NCBI RefSeq assembly: GCF_014837175.1
Contig: NZ_JACYFR010000005.1
Location: forward strand, 1 to 64,000
Length of the DNA stretch: 64,000 bases
Direction: 5' to 3'
Source: Cellulomonas sp. JH27-2
GTDB lineage: Bacteria > Actinomycetota > Actinomycetes > Actinomycetales > Cellulomonadaceae
The notes beneath the pieces are model-generated. The model had not been told where the DNA came from. It saw only the letters and a list, made by a program, of their open reading frames with translations, and searched no databases. This document shows positions 38,055 to 46,328 of this stretch, one piece after another. The position numbers and the translations under genes were made by a program. The number at the start of each line of letters is the position of its first letter. Positions within the stretch are counted from its first letter, which is position 1.

Positions 38055-39068
38055 TCAGCGCGGCGGTCCGCCCGTGTCGACGACGTGCCGGAACAGGCGC
38101 TCGTAGTCGTCGATCATCCGGGCGGCGGAGAACCGGGCGACCGCGTCCGCCCGGCACGCCGCACGGTCGAGGCCCCCGACCATGCGTACCGCCGCCACCG
38201 CCTCGTCGACGCTGCCGACGAGCGCCCCGGAGACGCCCGGCCGCACGATCTCCGGCATGGACCCACGCGCCCAGGCGACCACCGGTGTGCCCGTGACCAG
38301 CGACTCCACCACGGACAGGCCGAACGGCTCGTCGAACGCGATGAGGTGCAGGAGGGCGACGGCGCCGCCGAGCAGCCGGTCCCGCTCCGTCGGGCCCACC
38401 GGTCCGACGTAGGTCACGGACCGACCGTCGACCAGCGGTGCGACCTCCTCGCGGTAGTACCGCTCGTCCTGCACGATGCCGGCGATGACGAGCGGCAGCC
38501 CCGCGCGCCGCGCGACCTCGACCGCCGCCGCCGTCCCCTTGTCCGGGTGGATCCGGCCGAGGAACACCAGGTATTCGCCGGTCCCGGCCCCCAGGCTGAA
38601 GCCGTCGACGTCGATGCCGTGGTGGATGGTCGCGGCGTACGTCAGGTCCGGGTGCCGGTCCGCGTCGCTGATCGCGACGTAGTGCGCGACGTCGTCGTAC
38701 GCCCGGAACACCGGCACGATCCGCTCCGAGGAGAAGCCGTGGATCGTGGTCACCACGGGGGTGCGGGTGAGGCGGCTGAAGACGAGCGGGAGGAAGTCGA
38801 ACTGGTTCGAGACGACGTCGAACTCCTCGGCGGCCTCGAACAGCCCCGCGATGTGCAGCGCCTCGTGCACCTTCGCGTCGAGCGACCGGTCCTCCTCGTA
38901 GCCCGTGGGCGCCGTGGCTCGCAGCCGCGCGGACGTGAGTGAGTCCGCGGTCGCGAAGAGCGTGACGTCGTGGCCGCGCTCGACGAGCCCCTCGGTGAGC
39001 GTCGAGGCGACCTGCTCCCACGGCCCGTAGTCGCGCGGTGGGACCCGGTGCGCGATCGATGCCAGCAC
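38055..39068 (-). CDS. family 4 glycosyltransferase
   Basis: The product is 337 residues with a GT-B fold. The N-terminal half starts LASIAHRVPPRDYGPWEQV, the acceptor-side glycine-rich loop. The C-terminal half has FLGRIHPDKGTAAAVEVA and the E-x7-E motif in EPFGLSVVESLVTGTPVVA, diagnostic of retaining GT4 enzymes. It is cytoplasmic. The GTG at 39068 follows AGGA at 5 nt; the preceding codons read VRIA, which fits the fold, so the true start may be a few codons upstream. It is divergent from the GT4/GH130/cupin operon (214-bp gap) and probably acts with it. Confidence 0.85.
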   Translation of the reverse strand: MLASIAHRVPPRDYGPWEQVASTLTEGLVERGHDVTLFATADSLTSARLRATAPTGYEEDRSLDAKVHEALHIAGLFEAAEEFDVVSNQFDFLPLVFSRLTRTPVVTTIHGFSSERIVPVFRAYDDVAHYVAISDADRHPDLTYAATIHHGIDVDGFSLGAGTGEYLVFLGRIHPDKGTAAAVEVARRAGLPLVIAGIVQDERYYREEVAPLVDGRSVTYVGPVGPTERDRLLGGAVALLHLIAFDEPFGLSVVESLVTGTPVVAWARGSMPEIVRPGVSGALVGSVDEAVAAVRMVGGLDRAACRADAVARFSAARMIDDYERLFRHVVDTGGPPR

Positions 39069-39162
39069 GGCGATCCTGACGGCAGCCTCCCGGGGTCGTC
39101 TGCGAGCCTACGTCGGGTGCAGCGCGTCGGCGCGGGTTACCCTTGCCGGGCACCACCATCTG

Positions 39163-39182
39163 GACCGGGTTCCGACCCGGTC
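39163..39182. promoter_or_regulatory. inverted repeat between divergent glycosyltransferase genes
   Basis: GACCGGGT-TCCG-ACCCGGTC is a perfect 8-bp inverted repeat with a 4-nt centre in the middle of the 214-bp divergent region 39069-39282. It may be an operator acting on both directions. Confidence 0.45.
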
Positions 39183-39282
39183 ACGGCGCGGACCCTCGGG
39201 TCGGCGCCCGGGACGCGGCCCCCCTCCTCTCCGTGCACGGCGGCACCCTTGCCGCGATCCAGCCACGCGAGAGCAGGACTGT

Positions 39283-40431
39283 ATGGGCGTCAGCCTCGGC
39301 ATCGTGTCCACCTATCCCTCGACCCAGTGCGGCATCGCGACGTTCTGCGAGTCGTTGGTCATGGCCCTGGCCCGTGCCGGCGCACAGGTGGGCGTGGTCC
39401 GGGTCGTCGACGAACCGGACCGGCCGAGGGCCCCCGTCGTCCACGACTGGGTGGCGGGGGAGCAGGGCGCGACGCAGCGCGCGGCCGCGGTGCTCGACGG
39501 GTTCGACGCGGTGCTCGTGCAGCACGAGTACGGGATCTTCCCCGGTGCGGACGGCGAGGAGGTGCTCGACGTCGTGGCGCGCCTGCACGTCCCTGTCATC
39601 ACCGTGCTGCACACGGTCCTGACCCAGCCGACCCCCAACCAGCACCGCGTGCTCGCCGGCCTCGTGGCGCGCTCGGCGGCGCTCGTGACCATGACCGAGA
39701 CGGCTCGCGACCGCCTGCTCGCCGGCTGGGTCGTCGACCCGACGCGCGTCACCGTCATCCCGCACGGCGCCGTGGACAACCGCAGCCATGTCGTGGGCGC
39801 GTGGACAGCGGTCCCGCCCGAGCGACGCACGGTGCTCACGTGGGGGCTGCTGTCCGAGGGCAAGGGCATCGAGTGGGCGCTCCTGGGCCTCGCGGAGCTG
39901 GGCGAGCGGATCGCGCTGCCGACGTATGTCGTGCTCGGACAGACCCACCCGCGCGTCCTGGAGCGGGAGGGCGAGGCGTACCGCGACCGGCTGGTCCGGA
40001 TGTCGCGGGACCTCGGCCTGGGCGACACCGTGCGGTTCGACGGCCGCTACCTGGCCGGTCCGGTCCTGCGTCGCGCCGTGCGCGCGTGCGACGTGGTGCT
40101 GCTGCCGTACGACTCGCGCGACCAGGTCACGTCGGGTGTCCTGACCGAGGCGGTCGCGGCGGGCAAGCCGGTCGTGTCCACGGCGTTCCCGCACGCCGTC
40201 GAGCTGTTGTCGGGCGGTGCGGGTGCCCTGGTCCCGCAGCGTGACCCGTCGGCCATCGCCGCGGCGCTCGAGCGCGTGCTGACCATCGACGGCGTCGCCG
40301 AGCGGATGGCGGCCGTCGCCCGTGGGCTGACACGCGAGCTGCTGTGGCCCACGGTCGCCGAGCGGTACGTCGCGCTCGCGGCCGGGCTGCGCGACGCGCG
40401 GGGCGCGGCCGCCCTCCGCCCCGCCGTCTGA
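39283..40431 (+). CDS. family 4 glycosyltransferase, first gene of the GH130 operon
   Basis: This 382-residue GT-B enzyme has the N-terminal loop STYPSTQCGIATFCESL (9-25) typical of GT4 enzymes, VLVQHEYGIFPG, and the donor half LTWGLLSEGKGIEWAL. Its C-terminal region SGVLTEAVAAGKPVVSTAFP supplies the E-x7-like donor site. No membrane segment is seen. The ATG lacks a strong Shine-Dalgarno sequence (GAGCAGGA 5 nt upstream). The stop overlaps the next start (TGATG). A mannose or related donor is inference from the GH130 and cupin neighbours. Confidence 0.88.
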   Translation: MGVSLGIVSTYPSTQCGIATFCESLVMALARAGAQVGVVRVVDEPDRPRAPVVHDWVAGEQGATQRAAAVLDGFDAVLVQHEYGIFPGADGEEVLDVVARLHVPVITVLHTVLTQPTPNQHRVLAGLVARSAALVTMTETARDRLLAGWVVDPTRVTVIPHGAVDNRSHVVGAWTAVPPERRTVLTWGLLSEGKGIEWALLGLAELGERIALPTYVVLGQTHPRVLEREGEAYRDRLVRMSRDLGLGDTVRFDGRYLAGPVLRRAVRACDVVLLPYDSRDQVTSGVLTEAVAAGKPVVSTAFPHAVELLSGGAGALVPQRDPSAIAAALERVLTIDGVAERMAAVARGLTRELLWPTVAERYVALAAGLRDARGAAALRPAV

Positions 40432-41444
40432 TGGACGCGCGGCTGCGCTTCGACCACCTGGAACGGCTCGCGACGCCGACGGGTCTGTACGAGCACGCTC
40501 GCGGGGTGGTCCCGCGCGTCGAGCACGGGATGTGCGTGGACGACGTCGCCCGCGCGCTGCTCGTCGCCGCGCGGACCCCGGAGCCCGACGGGGGGCTGGT
40601 GGCACTCACCGATATCTTCCTGGCGTTCCTCGCCGACGCGCAGGCGCCCCAGGGGCTCATGCACAACCGACGCACCGCCGGCGGCGACTGGGTCGACGTG
40701 CCGTCGGCCGACGACCACTGGGGCCGTGCGCTGTGGGCGTGGGGAACGGCGGTGCGACGGTCGTCGTCGACCGCGGTCGTCGCCGGGGCGCGGCACGCGG
40801 CACACGTGGCGATGGCCGCCCGCTCCGTCCACCCGCGGGCGACCGCCTACGCGGCGCTGGGTGCCGTGCAGATCCTCGCCGCGGCACCCGATGACACCCG
40901 CGCCTTCGCCCTCCTGCGTGACGCCCGCGTCGCGCTCCGGGCGGACCCACCGGGCCCGGGCGCGCGCTGGCACTTCGGGCGGCTGACGTACGCCAACGCG
41001 GTGCTGCCCGAGGCGATGATCGCGATCGGTGACGCTCTCGGTGACGCCGACCTGCTGCGCGACGGCCTCGCGCTGCTGGAGTGGCTGGTCGACGAGCAGA
41101 CGACGGGCCGTCACCTGTCGGTGGTACCCGCCGGCGGTCGAGGGCCCGGTGACGCACGGCCCGGCTTCGACCAGCAACCGATCGAGGTCGCGTGCCTGGC
41201 GGAGGCGGCCACGACCGCCTGGTCCGCGACCGGGGTCGACGACTGGCTCGGCGTGCTGGCCATGTGCGTCGGGTGGTTCGAAGGCGACAACGACGGCGCG
41301 CTGCCGATGCGCGACGCCACGACCGGCGGCTGCTACGACGGGCTGCTGCGCGGTTCGGTGAACACCAACCAGGGTGCCGAGTCGACCCTGGCGTGGCTCG
41401 CGACCCAGCAGCTCGGCCTGGCGGGCGTGCGGGCCGTGCGATGA
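40431..41444 (+). CDS. uncharacterised alpha/alpha-toroid-like protein of the GH130 operon
   Basis: The product is 337 residues, mostly alpha-helical. Repeated helix pairs with conserved aromatic and acidic positions (GMCVDDVARALLVA, WVDVPSADDHWGRALWAWG, FDQQPIEVACLAEAA, YDGLLRGSVNTNQGAEST) resemble six-hairpin glycosidase or lyase barrels. DDHWGR and NQGAEST are the best active-site candidates. No signal peptide, so it acts in the cytoplasm. The ATG overlaps the upstream stop by one base and the stop overlaps the next start, so the stoichiometry with its neighbours is coupled. Catalysis is inference. Confidence 0.75.
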   Translation: MDARLRFDHLERLATPTGLYEHARGVVPRVEHGMCVDDVARALLVAARTPEPDGGLVALTDIFLAFLADAQAPQGLMHNRRTAGGDWVDVPSADDHWGRALWAWGTAVRRSSSTAVVAGARHAAHVAMAARSVHPRATAYAALGAVQILAAAPDDTRAFALLRDARVALRADPPGPGARWHFGRLTYANAVLPEAMIAIGDALGDADLLRDGLALLEWLVDEQTTGRHLSVVPAGGRGPGDARPGFDQQPIEVACLAEAATTAWSATGVDDWLGVLAMCVGWFEGDNDGALPMRDATTGGCYDGLLRGSVNTNQGAESTLAWLATQQLGLAGVRAVR

Positions 41445-42931
41445 GTCCCGACCCCGACTGGGTGCGACGGACCGACGTGGCGCTGCGCCCGGACCGGGCC
41501 CGCGTGGTGAGCGCCCTGTTCCTGCCCGGCCAGGAGACGGTGACCGCGGGCGAGTCGCGGTCCGCGCAGGTGGTGGAGCGGGTGCTGGCCCTGTCCGACG
41601 ACGACGTCGCCGCCGAGCTCGACGAGCTGGCGCGGGCCTTCGACGAGCGTCACCGCGACCTGCGGACCGTGTGGGCCGAGCACTTCGCTCTCGTCGAGCA
41701 CCGCGTCCCGGACCCGCGCGCGCTCGGCGCGGCGCGGCGCCTCCTCGTCGGCGCGGCCTTCACGCACGAGGTCGCGATCGAGGGTGCGGCGCTGTGCAAC
41801 CCGTCGATCGTGCCGCACCCCGACCAGGCGGGGCTGGCCCCCGGGGCGACGCGGTTCGTCCTGACGCTCCGGGCGGTCGCCGAGGGGCACGTGTCGGGCG
41901 CGGAGCTGCGCGCGGGGACGATCGACGCGGCCGGGTCGATCATGCTGGACGCCGCCCCGAGGTTCGCGGTCCGGGCGGACGCGCGCCCGGCGTCGTACTC
42001 GCGGGCGGGCTTCGAGCACCAGCTCGACGACTTCGGCGGGGACCTGACCAACGCCCGCTTCGTGCTCGCTTCGCTCGGCGACACGTTCGACCGCGACGAG
42101 CTCGACCGGGCGCTCGCGGCACTGCGTGAGCAGAAGCTCACGCGGGGAGCGGCGGTGCGCACGATCGAGCTGTTCGAGCGGATGGCGGACTGCTCGTACG
42201 CGGTGGAGTTCCCGCCGGACTCCGCCCTGGCGGAGCGCGTGCTGCTGCCCCGCGGTCCCGCGGAGAGTCACGGCATCGAGGACGTGCGGATGGTGCGCTT
42301 CGACTCCGGCGAGTACGTGGGCACCTACTCCGCGTACGACGGCTACCGGGTGTATATGCAGATGCTGCGGACCTGGGACTTCGTCTCGTTCACCGCGACG
42401 GCACTGAGCGGTCCGGGCACGCGCGACAAGGGCCTGGCGCTGTTCCCGCGCGCGGTCGGTGGCCGCCACCTCGCCCTCGCGCGAGCCGGCCGGGAGAGCA
42501 ACGGCGTCTGCGCCTCGGCGGACCTGCTGCGCTGGGACGAGCCCGTGCCTGTGCAGCGGCCCGAGCAAGGGTGGGAGGCCGTCCAGCTCGGCAACTGCGG
42601 GTCCCCGATCGAGACCGAGCAGGGGTGGCTTGTGCTCACCCACGGCGTGGGTCCGATGCGCGTGTACAGCATCGGCGCCGTGCTGCTCGACCTCGAGGAC
42701 CCGACCGTGGTCGTCGGCCGCCTGCGCCGCCCGCTGCTGACGCCCGCGCCCGACGAACGGTCCGGTTACGTGCCGAACGTCGTCTACTCGTGCGGCGCGA
42801 TGGTCCACGGCCGCACGCTCGTCCTCCCGTACGGGCGGAGCGACACGACGACCGGGATCGCCCTGGTCGACCTCGACGCGCTGCTCACCGAGCTGCGCAC
42901 GGGAGCACCCTCGACGAAGGAGGACCGATGA
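41441..42931 (+). CDS. GH130-family glycosidase/phosphorylase
   Basis: The product is 496 residues. A helical N-terminal domain (about 1-260) contains CNPSIVPHPDQ (119-129), and a five-bladed propeller domain follows from about 265 with the GH130 hallmark GIEDVR (278-283), then YSAYDG, GKGLALFPR-like RDKGLALFPRAVGG and HGVGPMRVYSIGAVLLD. GH130 enzymes phosphorolyse or hydrolyse beta-mannosides. It is cytoplasmic, which fits a phosphorylase or a glycogen-like storage enzyme. Coupled on both sides by ATGA overlaps. Confidence 0.85.
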   Translation: MSPDPDWVRRTDVALRPDRARVVSALFLPGQETVTAGESRSAQVVERVLALSDDDVAAELDELARAFDERHRDLRTVWAEHFALVEHRVPDPRALGAARRLLVGAAFTHEVAIEGAALCNPSIVPHPDQAGLAPGATRFVLTLRAVAEGHVSGAELRAGTIDAAGSIMLDAAPRFAVRADARPASYSRAGFEHQLDDFGGDLTNARFVLASLGDTFDRDELDRALAALREQKLTRGAAVRTIELFERMADCSYAVEFPPDSALAERVLLPRGPAESHGIEDVRMVRFDSGEYVGTYSAYDGYRVYMQMLRTWDFVSFTATALSGPGTRDKGLALFPRAVGGRHLALARAGRESNGVCASADLLRWDEPVPVQRPEQGWEAVQLGNCGSPIETEQGWLVLTHGVGPMRVYSIGAVLLDLEDPTVVVGRLRRPLLTPAPDERSGYVPNVVYSCGAMVHGRTLVLPYGRSDTTTGIALVDLDALLTELRTGAPSTKEDR

Positions 42932-43326
42932 CCGATCCGCACGCGGAGTTCTCGCGCACCCAGCTGCAGGACAAGCCGTGGGGCCACGAGGCCATCTACG
43001 CGGCGGGAGAGCACGGGTACGTCGGCAAGCTCATCGCCGTGACGGCCGGGCATGCGTTGAGCCTGCAGTTCCACGAGGAGAAGGACGAGACGCTGAGCGT
43101 CGTCTCCGGAGAGGCGACCTTCGAGCACGGCGTGTCGGCGGACCGGCTCGTGTCGCGGGTCATGCGGCCGGGGGACACCGCGCACGTGCCCGCGAGGCTG
43201 CTGCACCGGATCACCGCGACCAGCGACCTCGTGTTCGCGGAGTCCTCGACGGCCGCACCGGGATGGCGCGACGACGTCACGCGGCTCGAGGACCGGTACG
43301 GCCGCGGCGGCACGACGAAGCCGTGA
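42928..43326 (+). CDS. cupin-domain protein, phosphomannose-isomerase-like
   Basis: This 132-residue single cupin has motif 1 SLQFHEEKDETLSVVSGEA (about 50-68; His and Glu metal ligands) and motif 2 PGDTAHVPARLLHRI (about 87-101; His ligand). PWGHEAIYA at the N-terminus resembles the C-terminal domain of type II phosphomannose isomerases. It could isomerise or bind a hexose phosphate made by the GH130 enzyme. AAGGAGG precedes the ATG, which overlaps the upstream stop. Confidence 0.82.
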   Translation: MTDPHAEFSRTQLQDKPWGHEAIYAAGEHGYVGKLIAVTAGHALSLQFHEEKDETLSVVSGEATFEHGVSADRLVSRVMRPGDTAHVPARLLHRITATSDLVFAESSTAAPGWRDDVTRLEDRYGRGGTTKP

Positions 43327-43330
43327 CCTG

Positions 43331-43350
43331 CCGCCTCGCTGCTGAGGCGG
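43331..43350. terminator. bidirectional terminator between cupin and importer genes
   Basis: CCGCCTC-GCTGCT-GAGGCGG, a 7-bp stem with a 6-nt loop, fills the 27-bp gap between two convergent stops. Confidence 0.6.
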
Positions 43351-43353
43351 GGC

Positions 43354-44214
43354 TCAGCGCAGCGCGTCGGCCGGCAGCGGCGACTCCGGGGCGGAGCGCT
43401 CGTCGTCGCTCGCCGCTGCCGTGCCGCTGTGGTGCCGGCCGACCGGCAGGACCAGCGGCGTCCGCGACACCGGGTCGGTGATGACGCGGGCCGACATGCC
43501 GAACACGTCGGCGACCATCTGCTCGGTGACGACCTCGGCGGGGGAGCCCTGCGAGTACAGGCGTCCGGAGCGGATCGCCACCAGGTGGTCGGCGTAGCGC
43601 GCGGCGAGGTTGAGGTCGTGCAGGACCATGACGATCGTCGTCCCGCGCCGCCGGTTCAGGTCCGTGAGCAGGTCCAGGACCTCGACCTGGTGCGCGACGT
43701 CGAGGAACGTCGTCGGCTCGTCGAGCAGCAGCACGTCGGTCTGCTGGGCCAGGGCCATCGCGATCCAGACGCGCTGGCGCTGTCCGCCCGACAGCTCGTC
43801 GATCGAGCGGTCCGCGAGGTCCAGGGTGTCGGTCGCGGCGAGGGCCTCCTCGACCGCGACGTCGTCGTCGTGCGTCCAGCGCCGGAACCAGCCCTGGTGC
43901 GGGTAGCGGCCGCGACCGACGAGGTCGGCGACCGCGATGCCCTCGGGGCTGACCGGCGTCTGGGGGAGCAGGCCCAGCACGGTGGCGACCTCGCGCGACG
44001 GGAGGTCGCCGATGGGCCTGCCGTCCAGCAGCACGGTGCCCGAGGTGGTCTTGAGCAGACGAGCCATCGCGCGCAGCAGGGTGGACTTGCCGCACGCGTT
44101 GGCCCCGACGATCGTCGTGATCGCACCCTGCGGGATCTCGAGCGTCATGTCGTGGACCACGACGCGCTCGTCGTACCCGATCGTCGCGGCCTCGACGGCC
44201 AGCGTGTGCTTCAC
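43354..44214 (-). CDS. iron-siderophore ABC transporter ATPase (FecE-like)
   Basis: This 286-residue ATPase has Walker A GANACGKST (37-45), signature LSGGQRQR (141-148) and Walker B LLLDEPT (162-168), and the LGLLPQTPVSPEGIAVADLV Q-loop region of the FepC/FecE branch. A C-terminal extension of about 30 residues is unconserved. Last gene of a four-gene import operon, overlapping the permease by 4 nt. Iron control is expected from the iron box at the head of the operon. Confidence 0.93.
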   Translation of the reverse strand: MKHTLAVEAATIGYDERVVVHDMTLEIPQGAITTIVGANACGKSTLLRAMARLLKTTSGTVLLDGRPIGDLPSREVATVLGLLPQTPVSPEGIAVADLVGRGRYPHQGWFRRWTHDDDVAVEEALAATDTLDLADRSIDELSGGQRQRVWIAMALAQQTDVLLLDEPTTFLDVAHQVEVLDLLTDLNRRRGTTIVMVLHDLNLAARYADHLVAIRSGRLYSQGSPAEVVTEQMVADVFGMSARVITDPVSRTPLVLPVGRHHSGTAAASDDERSAPESPLPADALR

Positions 44215-45272
44215 AGGGATCCTCCCGAGCGGTTGGACCTGGCCAGGAGCCAGAGCAGGTAGGGCGCGCCCAGCACGCCGGTGACGACCCCCACCGGGAA
44301 CCGGAGGCCCAGCAGGTGCTGACCGGCGTAGTCACCGACGAGCACGAGCAGCGCGCCGACGAGCGCCGCCGGCCACAGCAGCGGTCCGCTGCCGCGCACC
44401 AGACGGTGGGCGATGGGGCCGGCAAGGAACGCGACGAACGCGATCGGCCCGGCGGCCGCGGTACCGACGGAGACGAGGGCGACGGCCACGACCAGCAGCA
44501 CGAGCCGGCTGCGGTCGGCGGAGACACCGAGCGCGGTCGAGGCGTCGTCGCCCAGCTGGAGCGCCGAGAGCGGACGGGACAGCACGGTCGCGAGCGGCGC
44601 GAGAACCGCGACGGCGACCGCGAGCGGGCGGACGACCGGCCAGAAGGCAGAGTTCAGGCTGCCGGTGAGCCAGCGCATCGCCTCGTTCACGTCGTAGATC
44701 GCGGCGCGGGACAGGGTGTACGAGATCACGGAGTCGAGCATCGCCCCGACCGCGATGCCGATCAGGATCAGGCGCGTGCCGTGCACGCCGCGACGCCACG
44801 AGAGCGCGTAGATGACCCCGGCCACGCCGATGCCGGCAGCGACGGCGACGGCCGACAGGGCCGGCCCGCTGATGCTGAAGGCCGTGATGGCGACGACCGC
44901 TGCGGCGCTCGACCCCGCGCTGATACCGATGACGTCGGGGCTGGCCAGGACGTTGCGGAGCATGGTCTGGAACATGACACCGCCCATGCCGAACGCGATC
45001 CCGACCAGGATCCCGGTCAGCGCGCGGGGCAGTCTCAGGTCGCCGACCGTGAAGCTCGCACCGTCGACGTGCTGGCCCAGGACGACGCGGAACACGTCGA
45101 CCGGCGAGTACGAGCGCTCGCCGACGCACAGCGTGAGAAGAGTGACCGCGAGCAGGGCGACGACGAGCACGACGAGCACCAGCCGCCAGCGGCGCGACCG
45201 GGCACGCCGGCCGGCACCGACGAGGGCACCGGGAGCCGCGGCGGACGCGGGGGTGGTCAGGGTCGCTGTCAC
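44211..45272 (-). CDS. FecCD-family iron transport permease (second)
   Basis: This 353-residue permease has about ten membrane helices. It has DLRLPRALTGILVGIAFGMG (about 80-99), GISAGSSAAA and GPIAFVAFLAGPIAHRLVRG, the BtuC/FecCD signatures including the ATPase-docking loop near HRLVRG. It pairs with the permease upstream to form the heterodimeric channel. Overlaps both neighbours by 4 nt. Confidence 0.93.
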   Translation of the reverse strand: MTATLTTPASAAAPGALVGAGRRARSRRWRLVLVVLVVALLAVTLLTLCVGERSYSPVDVFRVVLGQHVDGASFTVGDLRLPRALTGILVGIAFGMGGVMFQTMLRNVLASPDVIGISAGSSAAAVVAITAFSISGPALSAVAVAAGIGVAGVIYALSWRRGVHGTRLILIGIAVGAMLDSVISYTLSRAAIYDVNEAMRWLTGSLNSAFWPVVRPLAVAVAVLAPLATVLSRPLSALQLGDDASTALGVSADRSRLVLLVVAVALVSVGTAAAGPIAFVAFLAGPIAHRLVRGSGPLLWPAALVGALLVLVGDYAGQHLLGLRFPVGVVTGVLGAPYLLWLLARSNRSGGSL

Positions 45273-46321
45273 AGCTCACGCACCTTGCTGCGGCGGATGA
45301 TCACGATGAAGAACGGGGCGCCGAGAAGCGCCGTCATGATGCCGACCTCGAGGTCCTGGGGGCGGGTCAGGATGCGGCCCAGGACGTCCGCGCCCAGGAG
45401 CAGCGCGGCGCCGAACGCGGCGGAGTACGGCAGGAGCCAGCGATGCGTGGGTCCCGTGAAGGTGCGGGCCAGGTGGGGCATGACCAGGCCGACGAAGGCG
45501 ATGGGGCCGGCGATCGCCGTCGCGGAACCCGCCAGCAGGACGGCGGCGGCGGCGCCCAGCAGCCGGATGCTCCCGGTCCGCTGACCGAGCCCGACGGCCA
45601 GGTCGTCCCCGAGCGCGAGCGCGTCGAGCCCACGGGCCGACGCCAGCGCCAGCAGCGCACCGACGACGAAGAACGGCAGGACCTCGCCGATCTGCGTGAA
45701 GTCGGCGCGGCCGAGGGAGCCGACCTGCCAGAACCGGAAGCTCTCGAGCACGTCGTTGCGGGCGAGCAGGACCATGGAGACCATCGAGCTGATGGCGGCG
45801 GTCGTCGCGGCGCCGGCCAGCGCGAGCTTGAGCGGTGTGGCGCCCTCGCGGCCCAACGAGCCGATGGCGTACACGAGCCCGGCCGCCAGGGCGGCGCCGA
45901 GGAACGCGAGCCAGATGTACTGGTTCAGGTCGGAGAGGCCGAACCACGCGATGCCGACGACCACGAGCAGCGACGCACCGGCGTTGACGCCGAGGATCCC
46001 CGGGTCGGCCAGCGGGTTGCGCGTCAGGCCCTGCATGACGGCGCCGGCCAGGCCGAGCGCGGCACCGACGAGCAGGCCCAGCACGGTGCGGGGGATGCGG
46101 GCGTGCACGGCGGCCTGTGCGATGTCGTCGGGCGCGGGGTTCAGGACGCCACCGACGACGTCCGGCCAGCTGACGACGCGGGAGCCGAACGCGAGCGACG
46201 CGACGGAGAAGAGCACCAGCACCGCGACGCAGACGAGCAGGCCCAGCACGCGTCGCCGACGCATCGACACCGGCCGCCCCCCCCAGGGGGCGACCGGTGT
46301 GGGTGCTGGTGCCAGGGTCAT
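45269..46321 (-). CDS. FecCD-family iron transport permease (first)
   Basis: This 350-residue polytopic permease has ARIPRTVLGLLVGAALGLAG, GVNAGASLLVV and GPIAFVGLVMPHLARTF, which are the conserved BtuC-type elements. The ATG at 46321 follows the binding-protein stop after 7 nt; a longer upstream frame is the shadow of the binding-protein gene. It forms the membrane channel with the second permease. Confidence 0.93.
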   Translation of the reverse strand: MTLAPAPTPVAPWGGRPVSMRRRRVLGLLVCVAVLVLFSVASLAFGSRVVSWPDVVGGVLNPAPDDIAQAAVHARIPRTVLGLLVGAALGLAGAVMQGLTRNPLADPGILGVNAGASLLVVVGIAWFGLSDLNQYIWLAFLGAALAAGLVYAIGSLGREGATPLKLALAGAATTAAISSMVSMVLLARNDVLESFRFWQVGSLGRADFTQIGEVLPFFVVGALLALASARGLDALALGDDLAVGLGQRTGSIRLLGAAAAVLLAGSATAIAGPIAFVGLVMPHLARTFTGPTHRWLLPYSAAFGAALLLGADVLGRILTRPQDLEVGIMTALLGAPFFIVIIRRSKVREL

Positions 46322-46328
46322 GCGTAGG

